A stretch of DNA of 43,697 bases, taken from Tubiluchus corallicola (Eukaryota; Priapulida; Priapulimorpha; Priapulimorphida; Tubiluchidae). The notes under the pieces are model-generated. The model did not search any database and was not told the DNA's origin. It saw only the letters and a list, made by a program, of their open reading frames with translations. This document shows, piece by piece, positions 7,877 to 18,910 of this stretch. Location: positions 231,793 through 275,489 of the forward strand of contig JAQGDQ010000270.1 of the NCBI GenBank assembly GCA_030141605.1. Reading direction: 5' to 3'. Both the position numbers and the translations under genes were made by a program. Every line of letters begins with the position of its first letter. Position 1 is the stretch's first letter.

Positions 7877-8097
7877 AAAATTTGACTATTAGAGTTAGTT
7901 ACGACGAAGGTACAACATGGACAGAGGGTAAAAATATCTATCAGGGCAGTTCAGCTTATTCATCTTTAACCATTCTCAAAAATGGAGATATTGGTGTTTT
8001 TTTTGAGAAGGATGATTACAGGGAGAATCCGTTTGTTAGTTTCTCTTTGGAGTGGCTAACAGATGGTATGGATGTTTATAAGAAGCCTTTGAAGTAA
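7877..8097 (+). pseudogene. C-terminal remnant of an exo-sialidase (BNR repeat)
   Basis: An open frame starting directly at the mobile-element edge encodes about 72 residues ending at TAA 8097. It contains one Asp-box, SYDEGTTW, and the typical ending of bacterial GH33 sialidases (AYSSLTILKNGDIGVFFE, then a short tail). GH33 enzymes remove terminal sialic acids and usually exceed 500 residues, so over 80% is missing, including all catalytic residues visible in that family. The only start is a TTG and it is almost certainly not functional. Confidence 0.85.
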
Positions 8098-8525
8098 AGA
8101 GTTGCGAAAAGGCTGGCTTTTATCTTATGCCTATAGTTTTGCTATTTCAGTTTTGGCAGAAAAACAGCCCTGCGTTATCTGGCTGGTAGTTCAGGGTTTA
8201 TTATAAGGTAATGCTACCAGTTCTCGTAGTCATTATAGTAGCAATTTACTTTTCCATGATTAAGGCTTTTCGTCAGTTGCGCTTTTTTGCTTTTTTCATG
8301 TGCTATGGCTATGTTTCGATTATAAAGACAGAATAAATTTTTTTGGGAGCGACAGGGAGGTGTTTATGGCAATTTATAGTTGTAATGTTTTAAAAATATG
8401 ATTGATATTTTTATCTTTGTTCCGTTTTCTGCACGAATTGGTTTAATTCAGGGATTGAGGAAGTCGGGTGTTGTATGGGAGAATAGTTAGTTGCCAGGCA
8501 TTAATTAAATAAAAATATTAAAAAG
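8098..8525. other. Intergenic region upstream of nifJ with promoter candidate
   Basis: No gene is seen. TTTG at 8286-8289 and TATGTTTC at 8310-8317 have a 20-nt spacing, one base off the Bacteroidota -33/-7 consensus, and could start a leader of about 200 nt for nifJ. Nothing else is recognised. Confidence 0.35.
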
Positions 8526-11500
8526 ATGACAAAACAGAAGAAATTTATCACCTGTGATGGCAATTATGCTGCATCTCATATTAGCTACATGTTTAGTGAG
8601 GTGGCATGTATTTACCCCATCACTCCTTCGTCACCAATGGCAGAAGTGGTAGATGAGTGGGCTGCAACCGGGCGCGAGAATATTTTTGGGCAACCTGTGC
8701 GTCTTGCGGAGATGCAGAGCGAGGGTGGAGCTGCCGGCGCTGTTCATGGCGCGTTACAATCTGGCGCATTGGCATCGACTTATACAGCTTCTCAGGGATT
8801 GTTATTGATGATCCCGAATATGTATAAGATTGCTGGGGAGCTATTGCCTACGGTTTTTCACGTTAGTGCGCGTACACTGGCATCTCAGGCACTGTCAATT
8901 TTTGGTGACCATAGTGATGTTTATGCTTGTCGTCAAACGGGGTTTGCGTTACTTGCTACTGGCTCGGTACAGGAGGTAATGGACTTGGGGGGTGTTGCTC
9001 ATCTCGCTACTCTTAAAACAAGAATTCCATTTCTACACTTTTTTGATGGTTTCCGCACTTCGCATGAGGTTCAGAAAGTTGAAGTACTGGAGAAGGAGGA
9101 TTTTCTACCACTACTCGATATGGAAGCCATCCAGTCTTTTCGCGATAGTGCACTGAATCCTGAGCATCCTGTTACTCGTGGTACAGCGCAGAATCCTGAC
9201 ATATTTTTCCAGGCGAGAGAGGCATCAAACAGGTTTTATGATGCTGTACCTGATGTTGTGGAGGAGTATATGCAGGATATATCTAGGATAACCGGTCGTG
9301 AGTACCATCCGTTTACATATTATGGTTCTAAAGATGCTGAGAATATAATTGTTGCTATGGGGTCTGTTACGGAGACTATACGTGAAACGATTGATTATAT
9401 GGCTGGTCAGGGGAAGAGTGTCGGGCTTGTTTCTGTGCATCTGTATCGTCCATTTTCTGAAAAATATTTTTTAAAAGTACTTCCTAAAAGCGTTAAGCGC
9501 ATTACTGTACTTGATCGCACAAAAGAGCCGGGTGCAAATGGAGAGCCGCTATATTTAGATGTGCGTGATATTTTCTACGGGAAGCAGAATGCTCCTGTTG
9601 TGATAGGTGGCCGTTATGGATTAAGCTCCAAAGAGACAACCCCTTCGCAGATAATATCAGTATATGAGAATCTTGAGATGGCAGAGCCAAAGAATGGTTT
9701 TACGCTGGGTATTATTGATGATGTTACATTTAAATCATTACCGTTAAAGCCGGAGGTTAAGGTGTCTCCGGATGGGCTTTACGAGGCAAAGTTTTATGGT
9801 TTAGGGTCGGACGGTACTGTTGGGGCAAATAAAAATTCAATTAAGATTATAGGTTCTGCAACCGATAAGTACTGTCAAGCATATTTTGCTTATGACTCCA
9901 AGAAGTCAGGAGGTTTCACAGCTTCGCATCTTCGTTTTGGGGATGAGCCTATTCGCTCTACATACTTGATTACTACGCCGGACTTTGTGGCGTGCCATGT
10001 TCAGGCTTATCTTACCCAGTATGATGTACTGAAAGGATTAAAGCGGGGTGGTTCATTTTTGCTTAATACAATTTGGGATGAGGGTGAGGTGAAAAAGCAT
10101 CTCCCCAATAGTATTAAGAGGTATCTGGCGAAGAATGATATTAAGTTTTATATTATTAACGGAACAAAGCTTGCTGTTGATATCGGGCTTGGGAACCGTA
10201 CAAATACTATAATGCAGTCTGCATTTTTTAAGGTAACGGAAGTGATACCTTATAGTCTGGCTGTAGATGAGATGAAGAGAGCCATTGAGAAATCGTATGG
10301 TGCAAAGGGAGAGAATATTGTTAACATGAATTTTGCCGCTGTTGATGCAGGAGGGTTACATGTTCGGCAGGTTGAAGTTCCTTCTGAGTGGTGCAGTATT
10401 AGCTCTGACGAGGGGGATGAAAATGATAAGCGCCCCGAGTTTATCAGCAAGTTTGTGGATGTCATTAATGCACAAAAAGGGGATGATCTGAAGGTGTCTG
10501 CATTTAGTGGTATTGAAGATGGAACGCTTCCTGCTGGGACTTCGGCGTATGAGAAGCGCGGTATCGCAGTGAGTGTCCCAGAGTGGGTGTCTGATAACTG
10601 TATTCAGTGTAATCAGTGTGCTTATGTGTGTCCTCATGCAGTGATACGCCCTTTCCTTATTGATGAGAAGGAGATGGCAGGTGTTCCTGAAGGGACGAAG
10701 GTTATAAAGGCAAATGGCAAACAGTTTGCCGGGCTTCAGTTTCGCATTCAGTTGAGTCCTCTGGACTGTACAGGGTGCGGGAATTGTGTTGATGTTTGTC
10801 CATCTAAAGAGAAAGCTCTTATTATGAAACCGTTGGATACTCAGGAGGCTGAGGTTGCTCGTTGGGAGTATTTCGACAGCAACGTCTCTTATAAAGATAA
10901 GCTGGTGGAAAAAAGTAAGAGTGTGAAGAATTCTCAGTTTGCTCAGCCTCTGTTTGAGTTTTCAGGTGCTTGTGCCGGTTGCGGAGAGACACCATATATC
11001 AAGCTTATTACCCAGCTGTATGGCGAGAGGATGCTTATAGCTAATGCAACGGGGTGTTCTTCAATTTATGGAGGTTCGGCTCCAGCAACCCCTTATTGTG
11101 AGCATAAGGAGTCGGGGTGTGGGCCGGCGTGGGCAAATTCTCTTTTTGAGGATAATGCTGAGTATGGGTTTGGTATGGCAGAGGGTATTATTTTCCACAG
11201 AGATCGTATTGAGGAGGTGATGAAGAGAGCGCTTAGCGATGGTGTTAGTGAAGAGGAGCGTGATGCTTTTACTAAATGGATAGAGGGTCGTGAGGATGCT
11301 GATGCTTCTGTTGAGTTGTCAGATAGAGTGCTTAAAGCAATAGATGGTAGTAGCACGTCACATGCTGCAGAGATTATGTCGTTAAAGCAGTATCTTATCA
11401 AGAAGTCGGTATGGATAATAGGTGGCGATGGATGGGCGTACGATATTGGCTATGGTGGAGTAGACCATGTGTTGGCTTCAGGGAAGGATGTAAATATACT

Positions 11501-12071
11501 GGTTTTGGATACAGAAGTTTACTCCAATACAGGAGGGCAGGCTTCCAAAGCGACACCTGTAGGGGCCGTTGCTAAGTTTGCTGCTTGTGGAAAACGTATC
11601 CGCAAGAAAGACCTGGGCGCTATATTCATGAATTATGGTTATATATACGTTGCACAAGTGGCAATGGGAGCTAGTCAGTCTCAGTATCTTAAGACTGTCA
11701 GGGAAGCGGAGGCTTTCCCCGGCCCGTCAATTATAATAGCCTACTCGCCATGTATAGCACATGGGTTAAAGGTATCAATGGGACGCACACAGGAGCAGGA
11801 GAAACGTGCTGTGGCTTGTGGGTACTGGCAACTATTTCGTTTTAATCCTCTGCTGGAGAACGAAGGGAAGAATCCATTTCAGCTGGATTCTAAAGAGCCG
11901 GACTGGAGCCTGTTTCAGAAGTTCCTTAACAGCGAGGTGAGGTATACTTCACTTAAAAAGTCATTTCCCAAGGAGGCAAATCAACTGTTTAGGGCTTCTG
12001 AAGAGGATGCCAAGTGGAGATATCGCTCATACCAGCGCATGGTGTCAATGGATTGGGTACTAGAGGAATAG
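8526..12071 (+). CDS. nifJ: Pyruvate:ferredoxin (flavodoxin) oxidoreductase
   Basis: An 1181-residue single-chain PFOR that oxidises pyruvate with CoA to acetyl-CoA and CO2 and reduces ferredoxin or flavodoxin, the central oxygen-sensitive step of anaerobic pyruvate metabolism. Domain order is complete: the N-terminal pyrimidine-binding domain (starting around CDGNYAASHISYMFSE, with YPITPSSPMAE), the transketolase C-like and gamma domains, a two-cluster ferredoxin domain (CIQCNQCAYVCP near 692 and CTGCGNCVDVCP near 748), then the TPP domain (CAGCGETPY near 814, GGDGWAYDIG near 966) and VYSNTGGQASKATP. Length is normal. It is monocistronic, with a clear terminator right after it. Confidence 0.97.
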   Translation: MTKQKKFITCDGNYAASHISYMFSEVACIYPITPSSPMAEVVDEWAATGRENIFGQPVRLAEMQSEGGAAGAVHGALQSGALASTYTASQGLLLMIPNMYKIAGELLPTVFHVSARTLASQALSIFGDHSDVYACRQTGFALLATGSVQEVMDLGGVAHLATLKTRIPFLHFFDGFRTSHEVQKVEVLEKEDFLPLLDMEAIQSFRDSALNPEHPVTRGTAQNPDIFFQAREASNRFYDAVPDVVEEYMQDISRITGREYHPFTYYGSKDAENIIVAMGSVTETIRETIDYMAGQGKSVGLVSVHLYRPFSEKYFLKVLPKSVKRITVLDRTKEPGANGEPLYLDVRDIFYGKQNAPVVIGGRYGLSSKETTPSQIISVYENLEMAEPKNGFTLGIIDDVTFKSLPLKPEVKVSPDGLYEAKFYGLGSDGTVGANKNSIKIIGSATDKYCQAYFAYDSKKSGGFTASHLRFGDEPIRSTYLITTPDFVACHVQAYLTQYDVLKGLKRGGSFLLNTIWDEGEVKKHLPNSIKRYLAKNDIKFYIINGTKLAVDIGLGNRTNTIMQSAFFKVTEVIPYSLAVDEMKRAIEKSYGAKGENIVNMNFAAVDAGGLHVRQVEVPSEWCSISSDEGDENDKRPEFISKFVDVINAQKGDDLKVSAFSGIEDGTLPAGTSAYEKRGIAVSVPEWVSDNCIQCNQCAYVCPHAVIRPFLIDEKEMAGVPEGTKVIKANGKQFAGLQFRIQLSPLDCTGCGNCVDVCPSKEKALIMKPLDTQEAEVARWEYFDSNVSYKDKLVEKSKSVKNSQFAQPLFEFSGACAGCGETPYIKLITQLYGERMLIANATGCSSIYGGSAPATPYCEHKESGCGPAWANSLFEDNAEYGFGMAEGIIFHRDRIEEVMKRALSDGVSEEERDAFTKWIEGREDADASVELSDRVLKAIDGSSTSHAAEIMSLKQYLIKKSVWIIGGDGWAYDIGYGGVDHVLASGKDVNILVLDTEVYSNTGGQASKATPVGAVAKFAACGKRIRKKDLGAIFMNYGYIYVAQVAMGASQSQYLKTVREAEAFPGPSIIIAYSPCIAHGLKVSMGRTQEQEKRAVACGYWQLFRFNPLLENEGKNPFQLDSKEPDWSLFQKFLNSEVRYTSLKKSFPKEANQLFRASEEDAKWRYRSYQRMVSMDWVLEE

Positions 12072-12099
12072 GCATTATATAAAGTATATACATGTTAGT

Positions 12100-12129
12100 G
12101 AAAAGCCCGGACGTAGTTTCGGGCTTTTC
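12100..12129 (+). terminator. Rho-independent terminator of nifJ
   Basis: A 10-bp stem GAAAAGCCCG/CGGGCTTTTC (12100-12109 with 12120-12129) with a 10-nt loop, followed by TGTTTT, 28 nt past the nifJ stop. Confidence 0.85.
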
Positions 12130-12336
12130 TGTTTTACCCACCATATATGTTATGCTATCCTGTTTTTGCAAAGTGTAATGTTTAGAGAAAGTTGATAAAA
12201 GAGCCTCAGTTTACCGGTGCAGCGGGGTTTAGAAGAGAGCATTAGTAAAAGGATGAGTTTGGCAAATGCCTCAGTTTTTGTATATTTTAGAGAATTATGA
12301 TTAATTTGAGCGTATAATTTGAGTAAATAGACTACT

Positions 12337-13122
12337 ATGAAAAGGCGTAATTTTCTCCGTGTTACAGTGGTGGGCTCTGCCGTGGTAAGTGTATTGGCAT
12401 GTGGTACCACTCCTGTTTTATTTTCATCGAGGAAGCAGGTTTATGAGCTAAGGGAGTATGAGCTTGTTGCTCCTGAGCGACAAGAGCTTCTTGATAGGTA
12501 TTTTCAGTATGGGCTTATACCTGCTTTGAACAGAGACGGAATATCTGATGTAGGAGCGTTTAAAGAGATTGAGGCAGATAATCCAGCAAAGGTATATTTG
12601 CTAATTCCTTATCCTTCAGGAAAAAAGTTTTTTCAAATGGAGGAGAGGTTGAGCAAGGATAAGGCGTATGTCGAGCATCTCAAGATTTATGATGGTATAC
12701 CAGTTGAAGACCGGGTTTTTAGCCGTTATAAGATACACTTGCTGGAGGCTTTTGATGCTATTCCTATGCTTGAAAAGCCCATACCTGCGACAGAGGATAG
12801 GGTGTTTGAGTATCGTACCTATGAGAGTTATAGTGAGGATGCAGGAAGAAGAAAGATAGAGATGTTTAACAGGGAGGAGCTAGAGCTTTTTAGGCAGATA
12901 GGCCTGAGTCCGGTGTTTTTTGGTAAGGTGTTGGCGGGTGATGTCATTCCCGGGCTGTCCTATATGCTCTGTTTTCATAATATGCAGGAGATGGAGGAGA
13001 AGTGGGAGCGGTTTAGAAGTAGTAAAGAGTGGGGAGAGATGAAGGATAAGCCTGAGTACAACAATACCGTAAGTAAAGTGGTCAAGCGTTTTTTAAAACC
13101 ATTGTATTATTCCCAAATATAG
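12337..13122 (+). CDS. NIPSNAP-family protein with export signal
   Basis: 261 residues. The N-terminus MKRRNFLRV followed by a hydrophobic stretch and LACG at 19-22 looks like a Tat-like or lipoprotein signal. The rest contains two NIPSNAP-type ferredoxin-fold domains. The first starts at VYELREYEL (about 35-43) and the second at VFEYRTYES (about 152-160). NIPSNAP proteins are small dimeric alpha/beta-barrel proteins whose biochemical activity is poorly defined. In Bacteroidota, exported versions are common and often lie near sugar-catabolic genes, but no such neighbour is present here. The family call is good; the reaction is unknown. Confidence 0.8.
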   Translation: MKRRNFLRVTVVGSAVVSVLACGTTPVLFSSRKQVYELREYELVAPERQELLDRYFQYGLIPALNRDGISDVGAFKEIEADNPAKVYLLIPYPSGKKFFQMEERLSKDKAYVEHLKIYDGIPVEDRVFSRYKIHLLEAFDAIPMLEKPIPATEDRVFEYRTYESYSEDAGRRKIEMFNREELELFRQIGLSPVFFGKVLAGDVIPGLSYMLCFHNMQEMEEKWERFRSSKEWGEMKDKPEYNNTVSKVVKRFLKPLYYSQI

Positions 13123-13202
13123 GGGGAGCTTTTGTGTTGGCTGTTGTTTTAAAAGTTTTATTTTACAGTTTTTAGACTGTTTGAAAGTTACTTCCCATCT
13201 CC

Positions 13203-13356
13203 TAGGTTAAGTTTAGCTTGTTTATTATTAATGATATATAGTTGGAAATCTAATGAGTTGCTGTGTCCCAATTTGCAATGATTATTGCAAATTCTGTGCA
13301 AAATCTTGTAGGTTAAGATAGGAAAATCGTTAGGTTACAATCAGATGAACCTACAA
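13203..13356 (-). repeat. Dispersed intergenic repeat, module B, inverted copy
   Basis: The reverse complement aligns with 28327-28481 from TTGTAGGTTCATCTGATT through ACGATTTTCCTATC, GATTTTGCACAG and TTGCAATAAT, to the weaker tail near 13203. It is more diverged than the other two full copies. Confidence 0.7.
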
Positions 13357-13380
13357 GTTCTGTGAAACAGAAAAAATTGT

Positions 13381-13450
13381 CCTTAAAGGGTTTTGAGAAA
13401 CACAGCGAAAAGCGAAGCGAAAAATCTTATTGCTGTCTAAGCTTTTTATT
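13381..13450 (-). repeat. Dispersed intergenic repeat, module A, partial inverted copy
   Basis: The reverse complement contains AGACAGCAATAAGATTTTTC and GCTTCGCTTTTCGCTGTG, matching the central part of 2781-2993. It sits next to the inverted module B, in the same relative order as near 3 kb, so A and B appear to travel together. Confidence 0.7.
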
Positions 13451-13519
13451 ATTGTATACCAGATCAAAACATACAAATAGTAAATTTTACTTCAACAAAA
13501 ACTAATTCATAATGGGTGA

Positions 13520-14230
13520 TTAATTAGCACGTATGAACGGTACGAAGCGTACAGGGAAAAGGTACTCTTTTTTCATTTTATTATTTTTATTTTTTGTAAT
13601 CAGCATAAGCATTTGTGTTTGTGATGGTGAGTCGACCGGGATAATCATTTTACCTCCCTTTTTCAACTGTTTTATAAGTGGGGGAGGTATTTGCTGAGCA
13701 GCGGCAGTTACCACTATTGCATCAAATGGTGCGTGTTCCTGCCAGCCTACATATCCATCGCCTATTTTTACCACGACATTATCGTACTCCATATTGTTTA
13801 GTCGTTTCATTGTAGCTTTTCCTAATGCCTCTATGATTTCAATTGTGTAGACTGTGTCAACTATTTCTGCCAACACAGCTGCCTGATATCCGGAACCTGT
13901 TCCTATCTCCAGTACTTTAAATCCTGGCTTAGGCTTAATCGCCTCAGTCATATAGGCTACTATGTATGGTTGTGAGATGGTTTGTCCATAACCAATTGGT
14001 AAAGGTGTGTCCTGGTATGCGGCTTCCTTATAGTATTCGGGTACAAACAAGTGGCGTTCAACACTCATCATGGCTTTCAATACCGTTCTGTTGGATACAT
14101 CTCTGCTTTTTATTTGATGGTCCACCATTGCTTTTCTGCGTAATTCAAATGTATCCTGCCCATATCCGACAAGTGTAAGGCTTATGGAGTATACTGATAG
14201 TAGTACAATTATTGATAGTTTTGTCCTCAT
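13520..14230 (-). CDS. pcm: Protein-L-isoaspartate O-methyltransferase, exported
   Basis: 236 residues. After a signal peptide (residues 1-24, MRTKLSIIVLLSVYSISL then VGYGQ) comes a complete PCMT domain: TISQPYIVAYMTE (about 84-96) and the SAM-binding motif LEIGTGSGYQAAVLAE (about 106-121), then DAIVVTAAAQQIPPPLI (about 169-185). PCMT transfers a methyl group from SAM to isoaspartyl residues so that aged proteins can be repaired. Most bacterial Pcm enzymes are cytoplasmic. The signal peptide suggests a periplasmic location here, where a SAM supply is not obvious, so a role other than classic repair is possible. It is monocistronic. Confidence 0.88.
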   Translation of the reverse strand: MRTKLSIIVLLSVYSISLTLVGYGQDTFELRRKAMVDHQIKSRDVSNRTVLKAMMSVERHLFVPEYYKEAAYQDTPLPIGYGQTISQPYIVAYMTEAIKPKPGFKVLEIGTGSGYQAAVLAEIVDTVYTIEIIEALGKATMKRLNNMEYDNVVVKIGDGYVGWQEHAPFDAIVVTAAAQQIPPPLIKQLKKGGKMIIPVDSPSQTQMLMLITKNKNNKMKKEYLFPVRFVPFIRAN

Positions 14231-14846
14231 TTGCTTGTGATTTTACAGTTGTATGCTTTAGAAAGCAGCAAAGTCATGTAAGTTTTTGTCCGAAGTATCT
14301 TGGTGTTAAAGCTATTTTAACATCGTGCAAGATAACCTTTTCATCGAATAAACGGAACAGTTTGAAGCACAAAGGGTATATATTCTGTTTTTAATATAAT
14401 TACCAAAGAAATAATACGATACTTTTTGCTAATATGCTTTTTTTCAAAGAGAAAATTGAGGGCATTATTTGGAATTCACTGTAAAAGTATATAGGTTTGT
14501 CTTAGCAATATATCTCCTTCTGCGATGTGTCTGTTTTAGGCTATGAGAAGAGCCTACTGATTGGGCTTTATAAAGTTTTTACATCATGCAGATAATATGG
14601 TGAGATGTAAAGTGTCCTAATGAAAAATAGAAAAAGAGAATGAGAGAGTTGATCACGACATCCGCGACTACGAAAGGTAATAAAAGTTTAACCATTTTTA
14701 CCTTGCTCTCTTATATGTGCCTCTTTATAGTTTCCATGTACATGTTATAGTCTTCAGTCTTATTTTTTTATGTACTGAAGAGATTGTAGAAGCTTGTTTT
14801 TGTAAGCTCCAATAGTTTTATTCGCCTATTTTAGTACTGCACTTAA
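14231..14846. other. Long intergenic region between pcm and the methionine cluster
   Basis: 616 nt between divergent genes. It holds a candidate structured leader at 14642-14712 and a smaller hairpin ACATC/GATGT (14581-14608). No ORF is convincing and no known SAM riboswitch core was recognised. Confidence 0.4.
14642..14712 (+). promoter_or_regulatory. Candidate structured RNA leader of lysC-metY-metA
   Basis: An outer stem AGAGAG/CTCTCT (14643-14648 with 14706-14711) encloses a second stem AAGGTAA/TTACCTT (14674-14680 with 14698-14704) and a C/G-rich single-stranded block ACGACATCCGCGACTACG that stands out from the AT-rich surroundings. The position, about 135 nt before the aspartate kinase gene, fits a leader, but I cannot match it to a known riboswitch class. 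Confidence 0.3.
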
Positions 14847-16238
14847 ATGATTATTATGCCAAGAGTTGTTGTAAAGGTTGGTGGCTCCAACCTGAAGTAT
14901 AAGAAGGATATTCATCGCGTTATTGAAGTAATAAAGAGTTATGACCAGCCTCTTATAGTTGTTATTTCCGCATTTTATGGAGTAACTGATTATCTTATAA
15001 GTTCACTGGAAGAGGCACCTCTTAATGAGGGTATGGCTAAGAAGGTAGCTAGATGCTTGTATGATCAAAAGAAAGAGATACTGCAGGAGCTTGTGGCTGA
15101 TAAGTCTGATCGAGAGTCTATATTAAACAGTATATCAGAGGTGTTGCTGGATTTGGAGAAGTACCTTCATGGGGTTGCATTGACGGGTGATGCTTCACGG
15201 GCGTTGGAGGATAATATTCTATCTTTTGGGGAGAGATTGTCAGCTACATTACTACAAGGGGTTTTAGCAGGTGAAGGGTTACAGGCTGAGGTTGCTCTGC
15301 CCGAGAATATAGGGCTATATACAAATGGGGAGTTTGGAAATGGGACTATTGATTTTGCGCGGTCGACTTCACCTGTGAGAGATGCTCTTGCAAAGAAGCA
15401 GATATTTATTGTCCCCGGATTTTACGGGATATCCGAAAGCGGCAAGGTTACCCTTCTTGGGAGGGGAGGTACTGATTATGCAGCGGCATCAATAGCACGA
15501 TGTGTAGGAGCCTCTTCATTAGATATATGGAAGGATGTTGACGGGTTTCAGAGTGCCGACCCCAAGCTTATTGATAATCCTGTAAGAATAGATAGGCTCA
15601 CCTATACAGAGGCTTCGGAGCTGGCCTATTTTGGAGCGAAGATACTTCACCCCAGGACGGTGGAACCTCTTTCTGCTCCACATATTCCTATTCGTATATT
15701 TAATATACGTGGTAAGCTGAACGCAGCCTCACCTCTTTCTGTAATCAACTCTGAGTCTTATGTTCGTGAGGGTATAATCAAGAGTGTTGCGTATAGTGAT
15801 GAGTTCGGCATTCTCAAATTGATGGGGCCTGGTGTTGGGCTAAAGCCAGGTATCCTGGCTAAGGTTGCCACTGCTTTGTGTAATGAAAATATAAATATAA
15901 ACTCCGTTATCACATCACAAATCTCAATAAACATGCTGCTGGCAAAAAAAGATCTGCGCACTGCTTATGAAGTTGTCAGTTCAGTTGATCTTGCTACTGT
16001 TGGCGAAGTGGTGATGAATGAGAGTGTGTCTGTGGTTGCCGCTATTGGCGATGGGCTGATTGATAATTATGGAGTTGCAGCACGCATTTTTTCTTCAATG
16101 GCTGAAAGAGGTATAAATGTTATTATGAGTTGTTCTGGGGCTTCATCTGTGGTAAGTTATTTTCTTGTAGATGAGGCAGACAGGACGGAGGCCATCAGGG
16201 CTGTGCATGATGAGTTTTTTGGGTTGGCAAGAGGGTGA
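14847..16238 (+). CDS. lysC: Aspartate kinase
   Basis: 463 residues. Aspartate kinase phosphorylates aspartate, the first step toward lysine, threonine and methionine. The amino-acid kinase domain is complete: KVGGSNLKYKK near the start, then FGERLSATLL (about 127-136), GRGGTDYAAA (about 208-217), WKDVDGFQSADPK (about 231-243) and ASELAYFGAKILHP (about 257-270). Two C-terminal ACT domains (about 320-460, containing GVGLKPGILAKV and GINVIMSCSGAS) suggest allosteric control by an end product. It is the first gene of a cluster with metY 45 nt downstream and metA after it, so supply of the methionine branch is a likely role. The start could be ATG 14847 or the ATG at codon 4. Confidence 0.93.
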   Translation: MIIMPRVVVKVGGSNLKYKKDIHRVIEVIKSYDQPLIVVISAFYGVTDYLISSLEEAPLNEGMAKKVARCLYDQKKEILQELVADKSDRESILNSISEVLLDLEKYLHGVALTGDASRALEDNILSFGERLSATLLQGVLAGEGLQAEVALPENIGLYTNGEFGNGTIDFARSTSPVRDALAKKQIFIVPGFYGISESGKVTLLGRGGTDYAAASIARCVGASSLDIWKDVDGFQSADPKLIDNPVRIDRLTYTEASELAYFGAKILHPRTVEPLSAPHIPIRIFNIRGKLNAASPLSVINSESYVREGIIKSVAYSDEFGILKLMGPGVGLKPGILAKVATALCNENININSVITSQISINMLLAKKDLRTAYEVVSSVDLATVGEVVMNESVSVVAAIGDGLIDNYGVAARIFSSMAERGINVIMSCSGASSVVSYFLVDEADRTEAIRAVHDEFFGLARG

Positions 16239-16262
16239 AGTTAGAGGTTTAGTTATTTTTAA

Positions 16263-17582
<1,320 letters not shown>

Positions 17583-17751
17583 GCGCGTAGCAGCTTGGGA
17601 GTGTAGCCCAGTTCTATTCAGTATTGTTTGAAGTATTTCAGTCTCATTGTGGGTGTTGTAAATGATAGTTCAGCAGATAGTTTTGATGAAAATATTAGTA
17701 AGTGTGTGGTTCTTATAAAGATTTAGGAATAGGTTATAAATTAAAAGAGTA

Positions 17752-18669
17752 ATGCCACTAAAGATACCTGATAAGTTACCGGCTATAAAGCTACTTCGAG
17801 AGGAGAATATTTTTGTTATGAGCGAAACTCGCGCTGTGCATCAGGATATACGCCCACTCAAACTGGTTATCTTGAACCTTATGCCATTAAAGATAACAAC
17901 GGAGACAGATTTACTCAGACTTTTATCCAATACACCTCTTCAGGTTGAGATAGACTTCCTTAGGGTTGAAGGGCATGCCTCAAAGAATACTTCTGCTGAG
18001 CACATGAAGGCTTTTTATAAATCTTTTGGAGAGATAATGAAGAGCAACTATGATGGGATGATAATCACCGGCGCACCAATAGAGCATATGCCGTTTGAGG
18101 ATGTTACATACTGGGATGAAATGCAGAAGATACTGGACTGGTCACTCAGGCATGTAACCTCAACAATGCTCATTTGCTGGGCAGCACAAGCAGGGTTGTA
18201 TCATTTTTACGGAATACCTAAGTATCCTTTGGGGAAAAAGATGTTTGGTGTTTTTGAGCATCATGTTACCGATAAAAATATCCCTATATTCAGAGGGTTT
18301 GATGATGCTTTTTATGCACCACATTCAAGGTATACAGAGGTGAGGAGAGAGGATGTGGAAAAGGTAGGGGAGCTGGAGGTTGTTTCTTATTCTGAGGATG
18401 CTGGTATCTACATGGTGATAGGCAATAATGGCAGGCAGATATTTTTAACCGGACATTCTGAATACTCCCGATTTTCATTACATAGTGAGTATCAGCGAGA
18501 TCTGTTAAAAAGAACGTCGATAGAGATGCCACGTAATTATTATTTAAAAGATAATCCAGATAGTTTCCCTATGTTAAGGTGGCGTTCGCATTCCAGCTTG
18601 TTGTTTTCTAATTGGATGAACTACTATGTATATCAGGAAACGCCGTATAATATAGATGATATAGTGTGA
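17752..18669 (+). CDS. metA: Homoserine O-acetyltransferase of the MetA type
   Basis: 305 residues with the MetA catalytic set in canonical numbering: Cys142 (in LICWAAQ), His235 and Glu237 (in TGHSEY). Residue 111 is Glu (in GAPIEHMPFEDV). Work on this family shows that Glu111 favours acetyl-CoA while Gly111 favours succinyl-CoA, so despite the usual database name homoserine O-succinyltransferase, this enzyme most likely makes O-acetylhomoserine. That fits the adjacent metY, which uses O-acetylhomoserine. It is separated from metY by 169 nt, so it may be co-transcribed or have its own promoter. Confidence 0.94.
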   Translation: MPLKIPDKLPAIKLLREENIFVMSETRAVHQDIRPLKLVILNLMPLKITTETDLLRLLSNTPLQVEIDFLRVEGHASKNTSAEHMKAFYKSFGEIMKSNYDGMIITGAPIEHMPFEDVTYWDEMQKILDWSLRHVTSTMLICWAAQAGLYHFYGIPKYPLGKKMFGVFEHHVTDKNIPIFRGFDDAFYAPHSRYTEVRREDVEKVGELEVVSYSEDAGIYMVIGNNGRQIFLTGHSEYSRFSLHSEYQRDLLKRTSIEMPRNYYLKDNPDSFPMLRWRSHSSLLFSNWMNYYVYQETPYNIDDIV

Positions 18670-18910
18670 TATGAGTCCTTTGTAAAGGTATCTGCTAATT
18701 ACTTTTTGCCAAAGTTTTACTTAAAAGACTTTGGTTATTCTGCTAAGCCACGGTTTATTATTGACTCTCCTTCTAATCCGAATCCGGAGAAGCATCTTGT
18801 GCTGTAAAAGATTCTATATATGCGATTTTTTCAGTGCCAGGACAGATGTTGACAAGTAGGTGTAAAGTTACTAAATTGAAGAGTATACGGATGTTTTATA
18901 TTTATAGGGA

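Noticed and set aside
14642-14712. Known SAM-I or SAM-II riboswitch
   Set aside because: The conserved cores of those classes could not be matched; kept only as an unclassified leader candidate.
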